Below are positions 1-16,815 of a stretch of 64,000 bases of DNA, in pieces. The stretch's first letter is position 1. Every line of letters begins with the position of its first letter. Position numbers and translations under genes: made by a program. Below the pieces are notes generated by a model. That model worked only from the letters and a program-made list of their open reading frames with translations, was not told where the DNA came from and did no database searches. This stretch comes from Clavelina lepadiformis (lineage: Eukaryota; Chordata; Ascidiacea; Aplousobranchia; Clavelinidae). Where the stretch lies: contig NC_135240.1 in the NCBI RefSeq assembly GCF_947623445.1, forward strand, positions 27,838,001 through 27,902,000, in the 5' to 3' direction.

Positions 1-5883
<5,883 letters not shown>

Positions 5884-6134
5884 TCAATTCCCATTCTACT
5901 TCTATGATTTTCTGATTTATTTTTAAGTTTTTGTTTTAAAAGCAACAACGCCTTTGACGCTGGAAAATGATGTTGTTGTTTTTATTTTTTTTCTTCTCTA
6001 ACTTCTTAAAATTTGTTTAGTTTTACTTGTGTTGTTCGGGCACTTGAAGAGGTTTATGTTTTGTGTTTTTAATTTTTTTACAGAGAACTTTATTACGTTT
6101 TTACTGTTGTTTTTTTAGATTTTATAGAAATTAT

Positions 6135-6140
6135 AATAAA
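6135..6140 (+). terminator. HELLS: Poly(A) signal of HELLS
   Basis: An AATAAA hexamer lies 252 bases after the HELLS stop codon in T-rich 3' sequence. It is the first canonical signal I find on this strand after the stop. The cleavage site itself cannot be seen. Confidence 0.6.
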
Positions 6141-7733
6141 TGTTCAAAGATTAAAATTAAAAGTTGCATTCTGTCAGGCCACTCCGTTTGTAAAAGTTTC
6201 GATTGTCACACATTTTTGATTTTGTTTTTTAATATAGCAGTGCCCGAATTTAGAACTGTCCACCGGGTCCACTGAACAGGAGCAATCGTCGTTATTGCCA
6301 TGCCCGAGGGTATTACAACCGTGCTAACAAGCTAAGCGTAAAGTCCACTTGCGGGGAACCCCGTAACGTCTCAGCTTAATAATGAACAATCCAAACAGGT
6401 CAATTGCTACACGCACTCAGCCATGTACAATTGTGAAGGGTACTCGCTTGTAGCTGGGCTTTTAAATGATGATAAGAATTAACCGAAAACGTGTTACGCA
6501 AGAATACCGACCCATTTTGTTGTTCTCACGAATCCGAATCTTGCGGACAGATTCTACATTTTGGAAGTAAATATTAACAAAAGCAGATTTCGAAGTTTCA
6601 ACGAGTTTGATTGACATTCACGTCGGTGATATGTTTATCAAATTCGATAAAACAAATCCATTATATTCACCCATCAATGAAGTGACAGCTTCAAGCATCA
6701 ATTTGTTCCGGCCAATGAGAAAAATTCGTGGATCAGATTCACAAAAATCTATTCCAGCATTTGTGTTGTCAGGAATCTTCTTCCATTGGGCAAAACCAGA
6801 GTATATGATGTTTATGCATCTTCTGCACTAATGCTAGGATCTAATCTCGAATGCTTGTGAAAACGCTGTCGCTCAAGTCACAGATTAAGCAGTAAAATAC
6901 TATTTTGTAGTATTTTAGGCTCAATCATAGAATATTTGGGTGTAGTACTGTAGTGGTAGTGCGCAACCGCGTGATGCATTTGTATACTAAACCCCTGCAA
7001 CCCATATTGTAATTGTGACGTCATTTGGTTGAATAGGTGCACACGTTGTACACCTGAGTTAGCGGGTTTGCACAGTCGTTTTTCAATTTTTTTCTTTCTT
7101 ACTAAGCAGTTTTTGTTCATTCTATGACGTATGGAAGTGTAGAAATATCCTATGAATATTAAAATAAGTAATAATTGAAGTTATGCAACTTAAAGAGCTG
7201 TGTTTATTTTATATTCAATTTTAAATCAAGAGGCACAAGCTTCCCAGACGTGACAAGAGCTCGGGTCTAGCACACAAATGCACAACCACAGGAATTCTTT
7301 CGGTAAACATTTAAACATTACCAGATTTAAGGAAAACCCAAATGTGGAAAAGACACAGTTCGTCAGTAAACTGGAATAATTAAAACTCAAAAGACTTTTC
7401 TTCATCGTAGGATACCGGTACTAATTCTTATTGCAATCTAACATTCCAGTCCATCTTTGTCTATAGATGAGTTATCGGGGAAGTTTCGGTATCAATCATA
7501 AAGTTTTACTCAGTTGCTTGCAATGATCAGCTTTCTCAGTCTGCTTTTTTGAAAATATTTACAAAGAATATACATTTCATAAAAAATTAAAGCAATTAGA
7601 TTATGTCCAAAACTGTATTTTGAAAATATTGGTAACTGTACTTTTAGTGCCATTAACTTGCTTTCTATCTTTATATGGAACAAAAGAAATTATATGATAG
7701 TTTTTATGTCTACTTATTAATAAAATTGTGAGA
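6141..7733. other. Intergenic stretch between HELLS and TMEM41B
   Basis: About 1.6 kb with no gene I can support. Open frames here (for example 6607-6831) are short, have no recognisable motif and no convincing splice context. A stretch near 6945-7015 has a weak tRNA-like look (a box-A-like TAGTGGTAGTGCGC followed by CCCCTGCAACCC) and could be an old tRNA-derived SINE, but I see neither a second copy nor a poly(A) tail. The promoter of TMEM41B should lie at the right end. Confidence 0.5.
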
Positions 7734-10700
7734 ATGTCTCAGCGGAAGCGAACAAGCCCGGTTTCTAATGAAACAACAAATGAACCAATTAGCGGGAAAT
7801 CTACAGCAGATGGTGAGTGTTGAAGATATTATACATAGATATAATTATAAAAGAAATATCATATTTGATTCTTGTGAAAACTGGTTTGAATTTTGCTGTA
7901 AAAATGTCGGTAGCTCTAAATACCGAATGCGATCGAATGAAACCGCTTTGAGACTGATCAAGATCGAATTGGTGGATGCGGCTGATTAAGAAAGGGAATT
8001 CAAGTAGAATCAAACAAAAAAACGACCAAATGTAATGAAATGAAACAGTATGTGAATGCGTGGTCACATTGAATAATATAAATACCACTATGCAGTTTAA
8101 ACGTGGCTGCCTCAGCATTTCATGTAACTTTACGCCTTCTTAACTACGTTGCAATAATACAGGCACGTGCTAAATAAAAGGATTAGGATAAAGGTGGACA
8201 AATGCGATGGGTTTTAGAATATAATCTTACATGAAATAAAGATTGTGTTTACTAATTATATGCTACATCGACCTTACGATGGAAAAACTTTTGAAGTTTT
8301 TTAAACAAAAGAGGATCCCAAATAAAAAGCTGAAAAACGCCTGTTTCTGTGCTAATAAATTCGGCAACATTGTAAAGAAATCTGCAACGTCACAATGGTA
8401 AGATCTATACAGTATATAAATAAACTGATTAGTATGTCCATGTATAATTTGGTAGATAAATAAGTAATAATCGACGCTGAACTGATCATGTTGTGCTGCT
8501 GTGGACGAACCGTTGTTATAATTATAATTTTGACCTTTCGGGTGGTTTTTGCTCTGGCCTATTACGTCACGTGGCCCTTTACACGTTTCTTTAAACATAC
8601 AATGTTCCAAACTTGAAAAGAAGTTGTGTAACGTCCTAATTCAGCGTTCATTTTTAGAGGGCTAATTTGAACAATAAATTGTTTCTATTTTAAGCATAAA
8701 ATTTTGCTTGAGGTTGAACTTAAATCACTCTCTAGCGCTATTAAATATTTACGTTTTCCTCACAGATGAATTTTATTTGAGTCCTGTATATGGTGTTGTG
8801 TATATTAAGGGATAAGTGTAACAATTATTAAGCACAAAACACCCAAATTAGCTTCTTAAAATGCTCGTTAATATGTTGATTGATTAGTCTTAAGTTATGG
8901 AGAGCTAATACAAACGTTGGAAGTGAAAATTGTTTTGGATGAAATAATTCTTACAATTTTATAGCAAATACTGAGTTTACGATAATTATCATTTCCATCT
9001 GGCCCACGATCTATGTGCAGAGTACTATATGACTACCTTACTCGATGGCTTCTAAATGTTTCACGACTGAGCAAGTAAATCTTTACCGTAAGCTATAAAT
9101 TTAATGTCCACCCTGCTTTCAAAGTACAGCGTATATACGTACGGAAAGTTTCCACAAAAAATGGATGGAATACGCTATACATGAATACGTAAAATGCATA
9201 GGAAGAAATCCGTTCCAGGCAGTTTTGTGTCGGATAACGGGGATTCCGGTTGTTCTGGGTTCGGGTCAACGAGGTCTCACTACCATCCGATAGACATGGT
9301 ACCGATCCCTATAGTCACTGGCATTTGTCTATGGACCGAGGTGTGTGCTCGCGTTCATTTATGCATAGGTGTGAACATAATAAAGAGACAAATATAACGA
9401 CAGTTATATGACACATAAACAAATCAACAAATAAGAAAGGTGTTTTGACTATATTGCAACATATAGCTGTTTGTAAAGCAGAAGACATTAAACAAGTTAT
9501 TTGTTTGGTCTGAAGTTTTTTTAATTAGTTAATATGTAACACATTAGTTTATTTATAAAACACGTCGTATAGGCAATAGGTGTTTCCATGTTGCAGAACA
9601 AAGCCCTGCAGAGGATTGCATTGTTTATCAGTCTTAACTTATACTATTCGGTCTTAATTTACCTGCCGAATTATTGATCTGACTCCGTGGTTGCGTGCGG
9701 TTAGAATTCTCTAACCTAACGTGTTACTAGCCGAAAGCCCTTACGATTAACATATACTGTTTATCAGAAACAATCCTTTATTGTAGGAACTGTACAAGTT
9801 CCGATTAATGTTACACAATCACAAACTTAGCATTTACCATTTAACACAAGTCTAACAGATTACAATTAACACGACTAACGTAATACGTTCGTACGATTCA
9901 ATATCTCTGTCTGCGCGGTTACTCGCGTATCAGCTCGAGTTTATAAAGCGGAGCGATGTGAGCGGAAATATTCAACACAATATACACAAAAGTCAGAAAT
10001 TGCAAACGATGAAATAAGCGTTTGGGCAATGGGGATTATTTACAGTTAAAACTCGGATGTTATGAAATCACCTGGTAACGTACTAAACGGCGCTTTCACA
10101 TAAAGTTATTTAGAGAAAGTTTCCAAATATTAAGCGACAATTGCAGTTTCATCAACAAACAACATTTCAATAAACAACTGGCGAATACTTTCCCACGAAT
10201 GATATATTGGTATTGGTAGTGGCTCCCAGGCCACTACAGCCCAAAGTCCTTTCTATGACACTGCGTCTTTTTATGGGCAAAAAATGCAGCAAGACTTGCT
10301 TAAGAAAGAAGGTGGTTCATGCAACAAAATCACATTTCCAAGTCTGACGTCCTCAATCGGTTTAATTTGCTTCTATTTGGTCCCATTCGGTATTTAGTGC
10401 TACCCTAAAAATGTGTGTTATATATATATAGTTTTTTTGGAAAAAATTTTGTAGTTATACCATTAAATTTGAAACTGAAATTTTTCATCGTAAAAACCTC
10501 AGTTTAATCTGTGACTGCATCAAAGCTAATTGTTGCAAAACCAAAATGTTGAGGTTTTTATTATTATCGTTTAACAGAGACACAAAAACGTGTAGTTTTT
10601 TAGTCTTTCAAATAATTATTTGATCCCAATTGCTTTCGACGATAAAATTCACAATAATTCCAAATCAGGTTTTTTACTCGGTCTTGTTGGCAATTGACGA

Positions 10701-13700
10701 ATTATATACAGCATAAAGCTGAAATAATAGATTAGCCAAAAATGTCTTCAAATTCAATTTTTGTACCGTCTTACACTGTTCAGTACCAATTATCTGGAGT
10801 AACTTGGGATCTTGGGTGGATAATAAATTTAGAAAATTCATAAATTTGTCTAAATCATTCGTCTAGTAGACTGACCTTAATATATAAATTGTTTGTACAT
10901 ACTCAGTCAGTTCACTAAAGCATGTGATGTGTAGTGGTAAATGTTAACTTAGTGGTCAGGTGTAATTAAAGTTTTCATCTGAATTATATTTATAAGTTAT
11001 ATGCTTCAGTTTATTATTTCTAATATAAATGGACATATTTGCAATATGCCTCTCTGTATTTTTAGTTTGTTCTGTCAAAGATTTACCGTAAATGTAAATA
11101 TTTGCTTATAAATCACCTTTTGCCATTTTGTTGCTAGGATGCACACCTACGTAGCACGTTTTGTTGAATTTTTACTGCAACAAGTAACATGAAATGCTCA
11201 TAATTTGCTTCCTAAGATATAATTATATAAGTGCTAACACCATTTTTATATCGGGCTTATTTTGTTCTACAATATGTTTTATTTCCTGCTCGGCTAAATA
11301 ACTTTACTGACCAAAGTCCAATTTTTTTCTTTCACCTCAAAACCAAGCACTTCAGATAACCCTGGACTCTGAACCTAGATTGTAGGTTTATCTGCTTTAT
11401 TGCATTAAGTTATACACCAAAGGTCAGTGGGAAAGTTTGCAGTAATGTCAGCTAACAGAACTCTATCCGGGTTGAGATGGGATGAGGTGCAACTTAAACA
11501 GATATGACAGGCACAGGTGAGAGACACTGAATGTGGTCACTTTTAAATAAACAACAGCACAGTAGAACAAGACAAAAAACTTCTGTAGCAGGTAGGAATC
11601 GTTGCATTGTTAAAAGCGTTGATGTTCGATTTGTTTTGAATAGAAATTAGTTGAAAGGTCATGATTTCTTGAAATGTTTCATCGGATTGCGCAATGGAGT
11701 GGCATAAAAACTGGATATGGTTGAGAAGTGACTCGATCTTGCCCACCACCGTACACTCCGACATTCAGCCCAACTTTCAAGGCTTATGCAGTGGTTTGTC
11801 GTATCTTCGCCAGAGATTCTGGAAACGCTCTGCATCTGAGAATTACAAAGATGAGGATGGGAGTGATTCTGTGACATCTCGACCAACATCTTCTCCTTCG
11901 TCACCTGGTACTAAGGATCTTATCGCCGTGTCCTATCCAGCTTACCTCAACAACGGCTCATCCGGTCTATGGTCGCCGTGGTACCGGACGAGGAGAAAGT
12001 CGTCCTTATTGGAAGGCCTTGAGCGTACAATGGAGTCAATGTCTGCTAATAAGCACAAAGCACGGCTTGTCTTGCCTAAAACAGCGGCAGACACCAATGT
12101 TAAGGACAATGTTTTAGGCCACGGCAATAAGCAACTGCCGGTGCCCATTGTTCCCATGAAAGCTTTTAAAGTACCCGGTGCCTTGTATGGTTATCTTGAA
12201 AACCAAAGCCCACTTAACAAAGGTCAGCTATATGACCTTTAATCGTTGCTTATTTTCAAGCTTATTGTGCTTATATAAAGTTTATAAGTCGTCGATTTTC
12301 TTTCTCAGCTGATGTGAAGAAACTGAGTGCAAGTCATCAGTGATTTATTTAACATGTTTTATATCATCTTATGCAGAGGTGAACCGACACTCAACGAAAA
12401 CATCCATATTTATTATCGTCGTAATTTTTCTCGGCGCTGTTGCTCTGTTGGTGAATGTCTACCAAAACTTCCCAGAACTTGAAGAGTGAGTGAATTTGTT
12501 CAGCTTTTTGTTAACTACTTTGTGCTTTGATCAGCTATAAGTGCCGGTGTTTGCAAATGAAGCTATTAATCGCATATATTTCATAATGTGCGATGTAGTT
12601 TTCACCAATATTCTTTATTTGGTCTTTATTGTCTGCAGAGATGAATACTCTAAAGTGAAACTGCCCAAAAATATTGAAGACGCCAAAGAATTGGGGAGAG
12701 TTTTATCAAAATACAAAGATAGCAACTACTATGAAGTCATCACTGCGTTCTTTATCACCTATATTTTGTATCCTTCTAAATGAATTTTTTCGATCAAAGA
12801 TAAAAATTACCGTAGGTTTTAATTAGATTTCTGTGTATCTCACTAGACTTTTCACTTAAAAATTTCCCTTAACCAATTCCTCGTTTAGTTTACAAACATT
12901 CGCAATCCCAGGATCAGTGTTTTTAAGCATTTTATCAGGATTCTTATATCCCTTCTACCTCGCCCTGTTCCTGGTCTGTATGGTGAGCAACAGAGTGCTA
13001 CGTAACTTGTATATTGTCGTATTAACACCATTCAGGTGTCAGCTTATAAGGAAATGGAAACGAATGTATTTCGAGCAACACTGTATGTATGCTCATGTTA
13101 TATAGTGATAATCATATAAAATGCTGTAGTATAATACTATGAATAATATAAGGACACTGCTAAACACCACCGATAAATAGACATCTCATTATTGCAGTGT
13201 TCTGGTATCGGAGCAACCGGATGTTACATGATTTCGCTGTTTATTGGCAAACCCTTAGTCAACAAATACCTCAGCGAGAGAGTCAAGAAGTGGAATGAAG
13301 CGGTAAATTTATCAGCACAGTTATAAATTAACAACAAGCAAACACTGTGTGTATTTACATTGGAGTAATAGGCGTGTTTCTGATGTTGGCCGGTTAGTGG
13401 TTGCTGTACTCCTGGCAAATATTGCTCATAGTGCAAAGAATGTAGGCGTTACATACTTGCATAACCAGTTATGTCGGACGCACCACTCATGTACAGAACT
13501 AAAAGTGAAACATAAATTGCACAGATTCGTGACGACAAGTCGTGCGCTATTCTAGAAGCAGCGTCTCAACGGCACAAAATAATAACTTTACACTTTTGTG
13601 CTTAAATATCACTTTTTCCATAGGTCGATGGACAACGCGAGCATTTGTTTAATTATCTTTTATTTTTGCGGATCACCCCCTTCCTCCCCAACTGGTTCAT

Positions 13701-14040
13701 CAACATCGTGTCCCCGGTCATTCACATTCCCGTCTCCTTATTCTTCTCCGCAACCTTCATCGGGGTCGCTCCGCTTTCATTCATCGCGATTCAGGTGAAA
13801 GCAGCTCATTTCGTGTCCGTTGTTTACCTGAGGCCCGTTTACGACCGAGCGCTGAGCATTATTACGTCATAATCACTAACTCCGTGTCGTTTATTTTTCT
13901 AGGCCGGTACCACGTTGTACCAGCTAACCACTGCTGGTGATGCTTTTTCTTGGAACGGGATATTGGTCATGGCGGTGCTGGCCGTTATCTCCATACTGCC
14001 GGTCATATTCAAGAACGCTCTTAAGAGGAAATTTGAATGA
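7734..14040 (+). CDS. TMEM41B: TMEM41B, VTT-domain lipid scramblase of the ER
   Basis: Multipass ER membrane protein of the VTT (DedA/SNARE-associated) family. In vertebrates TMEM41B acts with VMP1 in phospholipid scrambling, autophagosome formation and lipoprotein and lipid-droplet handling. Exons 7734-7812, 12377-12485, 12639-12767, 12889-12982, 13198-13302, 13624-13794 and 13903-14040 join with matching phases to 275 codons (274 aa plus stop), close to the roughly 291 aa of the human protein. Exon 2 carries the first membrane helix and VYQNFPELE. Exons 3-4 have LGRVLSKYKDSNYYEV and LQTFAIPGS.FLSILSGFLYP, and exon 6 has FLRITPFLPNWFIN and FIGVAPLSFIAIQ, all hallmarks of this family. The C-terminus ends in a lysine-rich tail with KRKFE. 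The first exon is inferred: it is a clean ATG frame (MSQRKRTSP...) with donor gtgagt in phase 1, but it lies 4.5 kb upstream. A closer candidate 5' exon is listed separately. Exons 2-7 are very secure. Confidence 0.9.
7813..9606. other. First-intron sequence of TMEM41B, left of the solo LTR
   Basis: AT-rich DNA with no supported gene. A 67-codon frame at 9194-9397 is followed by an AATAAA near 9380, but it has no recognisable domain and no acceptor site I trust, so I leave it uncalled. If the exon at 7734 is wrong, this stretch is intergenic rather than intronic. Confidence 0.4.
9607..10238 (-). mobile_element. Solo LTR, family 1, copy 1
   Basis: A 632-bp sequence that reads on the - strand from TGTAGTGGCC to CTCTGCA, so it has the TG...CA ends of a retrotransposon LTR. 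It is flanked by a 4-bp target duplication GCCC at 9603-9606 and 10239-10242. On the - strand it holds a TATA-like TTTATAAACTCG and, further downstream, an AATAAAGG poly(A) signal, in the order expected of an LTR. A second copy with a different target duplication lies at 47095-47764. No internal retrotransposon sequence flanks either copy, so both are solo LTRs, presumably left by recombination between two LTRs. Confidence 0.88.
10243..11693. other. First-intron sequence of TMEM41B, right of the solo LTR
   Basis: About 1.45 kb of AT-rich sequence with a short TA run near 10421. I see no coding exon, RNA gene or repeat with a second copy here. Its right end may hold a promoter if the exon at 11694 is a true alternative first exon. 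Confidence 0.45.
11694..12222 (+). CDS. Candidate alternative 5' exon of TMEM41B, or a separate small gene
   Basis: An open frame begins at an ATG preceded closely by an in-frame TGA, so this ATG must be its start. It runs 176 codons to a phase-1 donor, G|gtcagc, at 12222/12223. The next TMEM41B exon (12377) accepts phase 1, so this exon would splice in frame and give a 424-aa protein with a long serine- and lysine-rich N-terminus (MEWHKNWIWLRSD..., SRPTSSPSSPG, RTRRKSSLLEGLERTMESMS). Unspliced, the frame stops at 12240-12242 after 182 codons. Base composition is richer in GC than the surroundings, as in the known exons. I do not recognise the peptide. It could be an alternative first exon, a nested single-exon gene or an unrelated frame. 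The exon at 7734 also ends in phase 1, so frame cannot decide between them. Confidence 0.5.
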
Positions 14041-14168
14041 CATCTCACCCTATCATGTACTGCTTGTGCGCTCCCTTGCTTAGGAAATCTATTTTGTTAT
14101 GCAGTTATAGCGGTGTAAGACCTACGTATGTTATCATGCAAACACTTCATGTTCTTTCTGTTTGTTTT

Positions 14169-14174
14169 AATAAA
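14169..14174 (+). terminator. TMEM41B: Poly(A) signal of TMEM41B
   Basis: AATAAA 128 bases after the TMEM41B stop, followed by a GT/T-rich stretch (acttgttttgcaattg) as expected downstream of a cleavage site. Confidence 0.75.
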
Positions 14175-16815
14175 TGTGCAACGTATCGGACTTGTTTTGC
14201 AATTGCTTGACTCTCAGAATGCCTTTCCCAGCGACTGAAACGAATTTAACTGGCGCTGCAATACGTGGCTGGATTTGCTTTAAAAACTTATCGCAAGGTG
14301 GCGCAAAAAATTTTAGAAAATGAAAATCAACGTGGTCATGTGCTGCGGATCATTGTGTGAAGTCGATTGCTTGGTCATACATTCAGTTCCTTGCATTCAT
14401 TATCATCGGTGAATAAATTCATTTAAAGAAACGTCGATGAATAGATGATCCAATAGCAAGTATCTAAATTCAAGCCGGTTGCTATGAATTGGCACAGAAA
14501 TACCGAACAATCGATTGTCGTGATATTTACCGCAAGAGTGTGCACCAGAGTAGCCACCAAGTCAAGTTAATTACGATTTCAAACCCGGGTTCAACTCAAA
14601 TTTTGTGGAGCGTGTTGCTTCTAAAGGCATGCGAATTAAAGCGATTTTTTAGCTCAATGCAAAACTCTTTCAACAAAAATAGACTCGAGTCCAGTCATTT
14701 GAGTAAACTTCGGTAAAAGTTCCTGGAGTTAAGTTGATTCGACTCATTGTACAGTTCTATTGTTCAATGCTGAGCCCCACTCCGCAACCATATCAACAAT
14801 CATGACATCACAAAAATCAAGAGTTCGAGCGGAGGGCTTGTAAGCAGAACCAGCGCACACGCTATGAGCGTGTCGTCCACTCAAAGGTGATAACGACAAC
14901 AGCGATCGTCTTTGCAAGGATCGCGGTGAAATGTTACTTTCCCACGTTTCATGACGTTCTTATCGGAATCTCGATTGAGGCGGCTGCGGACTTTCTCTTC
15001 TTGTGTCAAGTCATAATTACTTTGTTTGTGACATCGTGAAAGGGCTTTATAACATCACTGGCGCCACGCGGATCGACGAGAAGAACGACAACATTCACGA
15101 CTGGTAAATAAGGAAGAATTTTACTTCAACTAAAAGCGATGTTTTGTTCCCATTATATGACCAGAAAGGCGTTGAAGAATGTTTATGTCTTTTTTTCTCA
15201 AAGAAAACCGTTAAAGTGCCTGCCTACAAAAAAACGAACGATGCGTTTTGGTCGAAATTCTGAACTTTTGTCCTGTTTGATTGGCAGCATGCCCACAACT
15301 CACCAAATCTGCAAGCATTAGCAGCCATACTTGCACCTTGGGCCGCGTGGAACGCGATTTTTTTTAACTGATCCTAGATATGAACAACTTCCGGTTGAAA
15401 ATCGTCGAGTTTTTCTCACAACAATCTGGACGACTCTTTCTCACGGAAGGCCCAGAATAGGAAGCTCTTTTCCTCGTTACACTTTCTTCTTGTATCCGAC
15501 GTCAATTGCTGTTCCACGACACTTTTTTACGCAATTACGTAAAGATTTGGGAGCATACCATTTAATTAAAGACATTTAAGGGCATTTGTGGCAATATATA
15601 GATCGCGTTCGAAAGGTGACTTGACTTGTGAAGATTTATAACTTCTACGCGATTCTTGGTGCAAACGAGTTTATTAAAATTCTGTTTATTTTTCAACCGT
15701 CATGGGCTAAAACACGTGGCACGTTCAAGATTCCGAAAACTGCGCTCAAGATCAAAATCAAGCAAAAACTTTCATTTCGATATCTCGTTCAAAATATGAT
15801 GAAAACCTTATTTAGCCGGACACAAAGAGCTGACTACGGTACTGTAAGTTATAGAGTCAATTTATGATCTGCAGGTCAATAGAACGTGACTGGTACGACC
15901 ACAATTAAATTTTGTTCAGTTACTGAATTACGCAATTAATTACCAGTGCGCAATCACCCATTGTTTGTAAGAAACCCAGCAGCGTTGGATCTTCTTGTAA
16001 CTTGGCTTGTTTGATTCCTAAGTTAATGCAATACTTTTATGATTAAAGTTTGTAGTTTTTAGTTTAGTCATTTAAGAAATGAACTTGTTTCAAAACCAAC
16101 TTTCCTTGAGAAATAACAGAGTTACCCACCTGAAAAGAACAATAGGTTTGGAGTTTAAGGCCAAGGTTGGGACATATCATACAAACTATAGAGATCTTAA
16201 ACCCACACAACAAGCAACCAAAAAGAGAGATTATTCAATTTTGAATTGGTCTTAGACTGCCAGACACTATACCGCTTCCCTACGACCACTGGTTCGTATA
16301 AAATGAACCTACAAGCAATAAAGACTCGATTCAGAAACTTCCAATGACCCCTTCGTTTAAACATTTATTGCAATTTACCCAGATTTCATCGCGCGCGTTA
16401 AACCGCCAGATCAAATTCGTTTCCTGAAGTCGGACACAATCGAGGCGCGAGAACGATTGAGAAAAAAGCGACGTGCATTATGACGTCAAACAAGTAGTTG
16501 TGAGTGTGACAAGACGAAAGCAATTATTTGGAAGTTCCAAGTGGAAGCCTTGCATCCAGATAAGGCCAAGTATATGGCCTGCTTTCGTCACAGTCAACAA
16601 ACCTAATACTAAGATATCGCGCGGGGACAAGTGTTCTAGAGTTTTCGACTGTCGGGTAGAAGTTTGATGAAATTGCCGATACTTTCTGTTTTTTTTGGCA
16701 TTTCAACGACATCCAACTAGGCTAAAAAGTGAAATTTTGTCTGAAGATTGTGCTTGTAAGAAGATTTGCATTTGGTGAATTTAAAAGTTGCTTCTGCGTA
16801 TTCGGATTAAGAAAC
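14175..16815. other. Intergenic region and presumed promoter of the receptor kinase gene
   Basis: About 2.6 kb without a supported gene. The small open frames (14489-14716, 15331-15579, 15628-15867, 16473-16667) show no known motif. The right half should hold the promoter and part of the 5' UTR of the receptor kinase. A CRE-type TGACGTCA lies at about 16480 and a TATA-like GTATAAAATG near 16295. Both are suggestive only, because the transcription start is unknown. Confidence 0.5.

Noticed and set aside
6945..7015. tRNA-like stretch with TAGTGGTAGTGCGC and CCCCTGCAACCC
   Set aside because: No proper B box or cloverleaf can be drawn, and no second copy is in the window, so I do not call a tRNA or SINE.
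8263..8610. 115-codon - strand frame in the long first intron
   Set aside because: Low-complexity and AT-rich composition, no motif, no splice or start context.
13349..13555. Open frame inside the fifth intron of TMEM41B
   Set aside because: It lies wholly between two secure exons with matching phase and has no motif.
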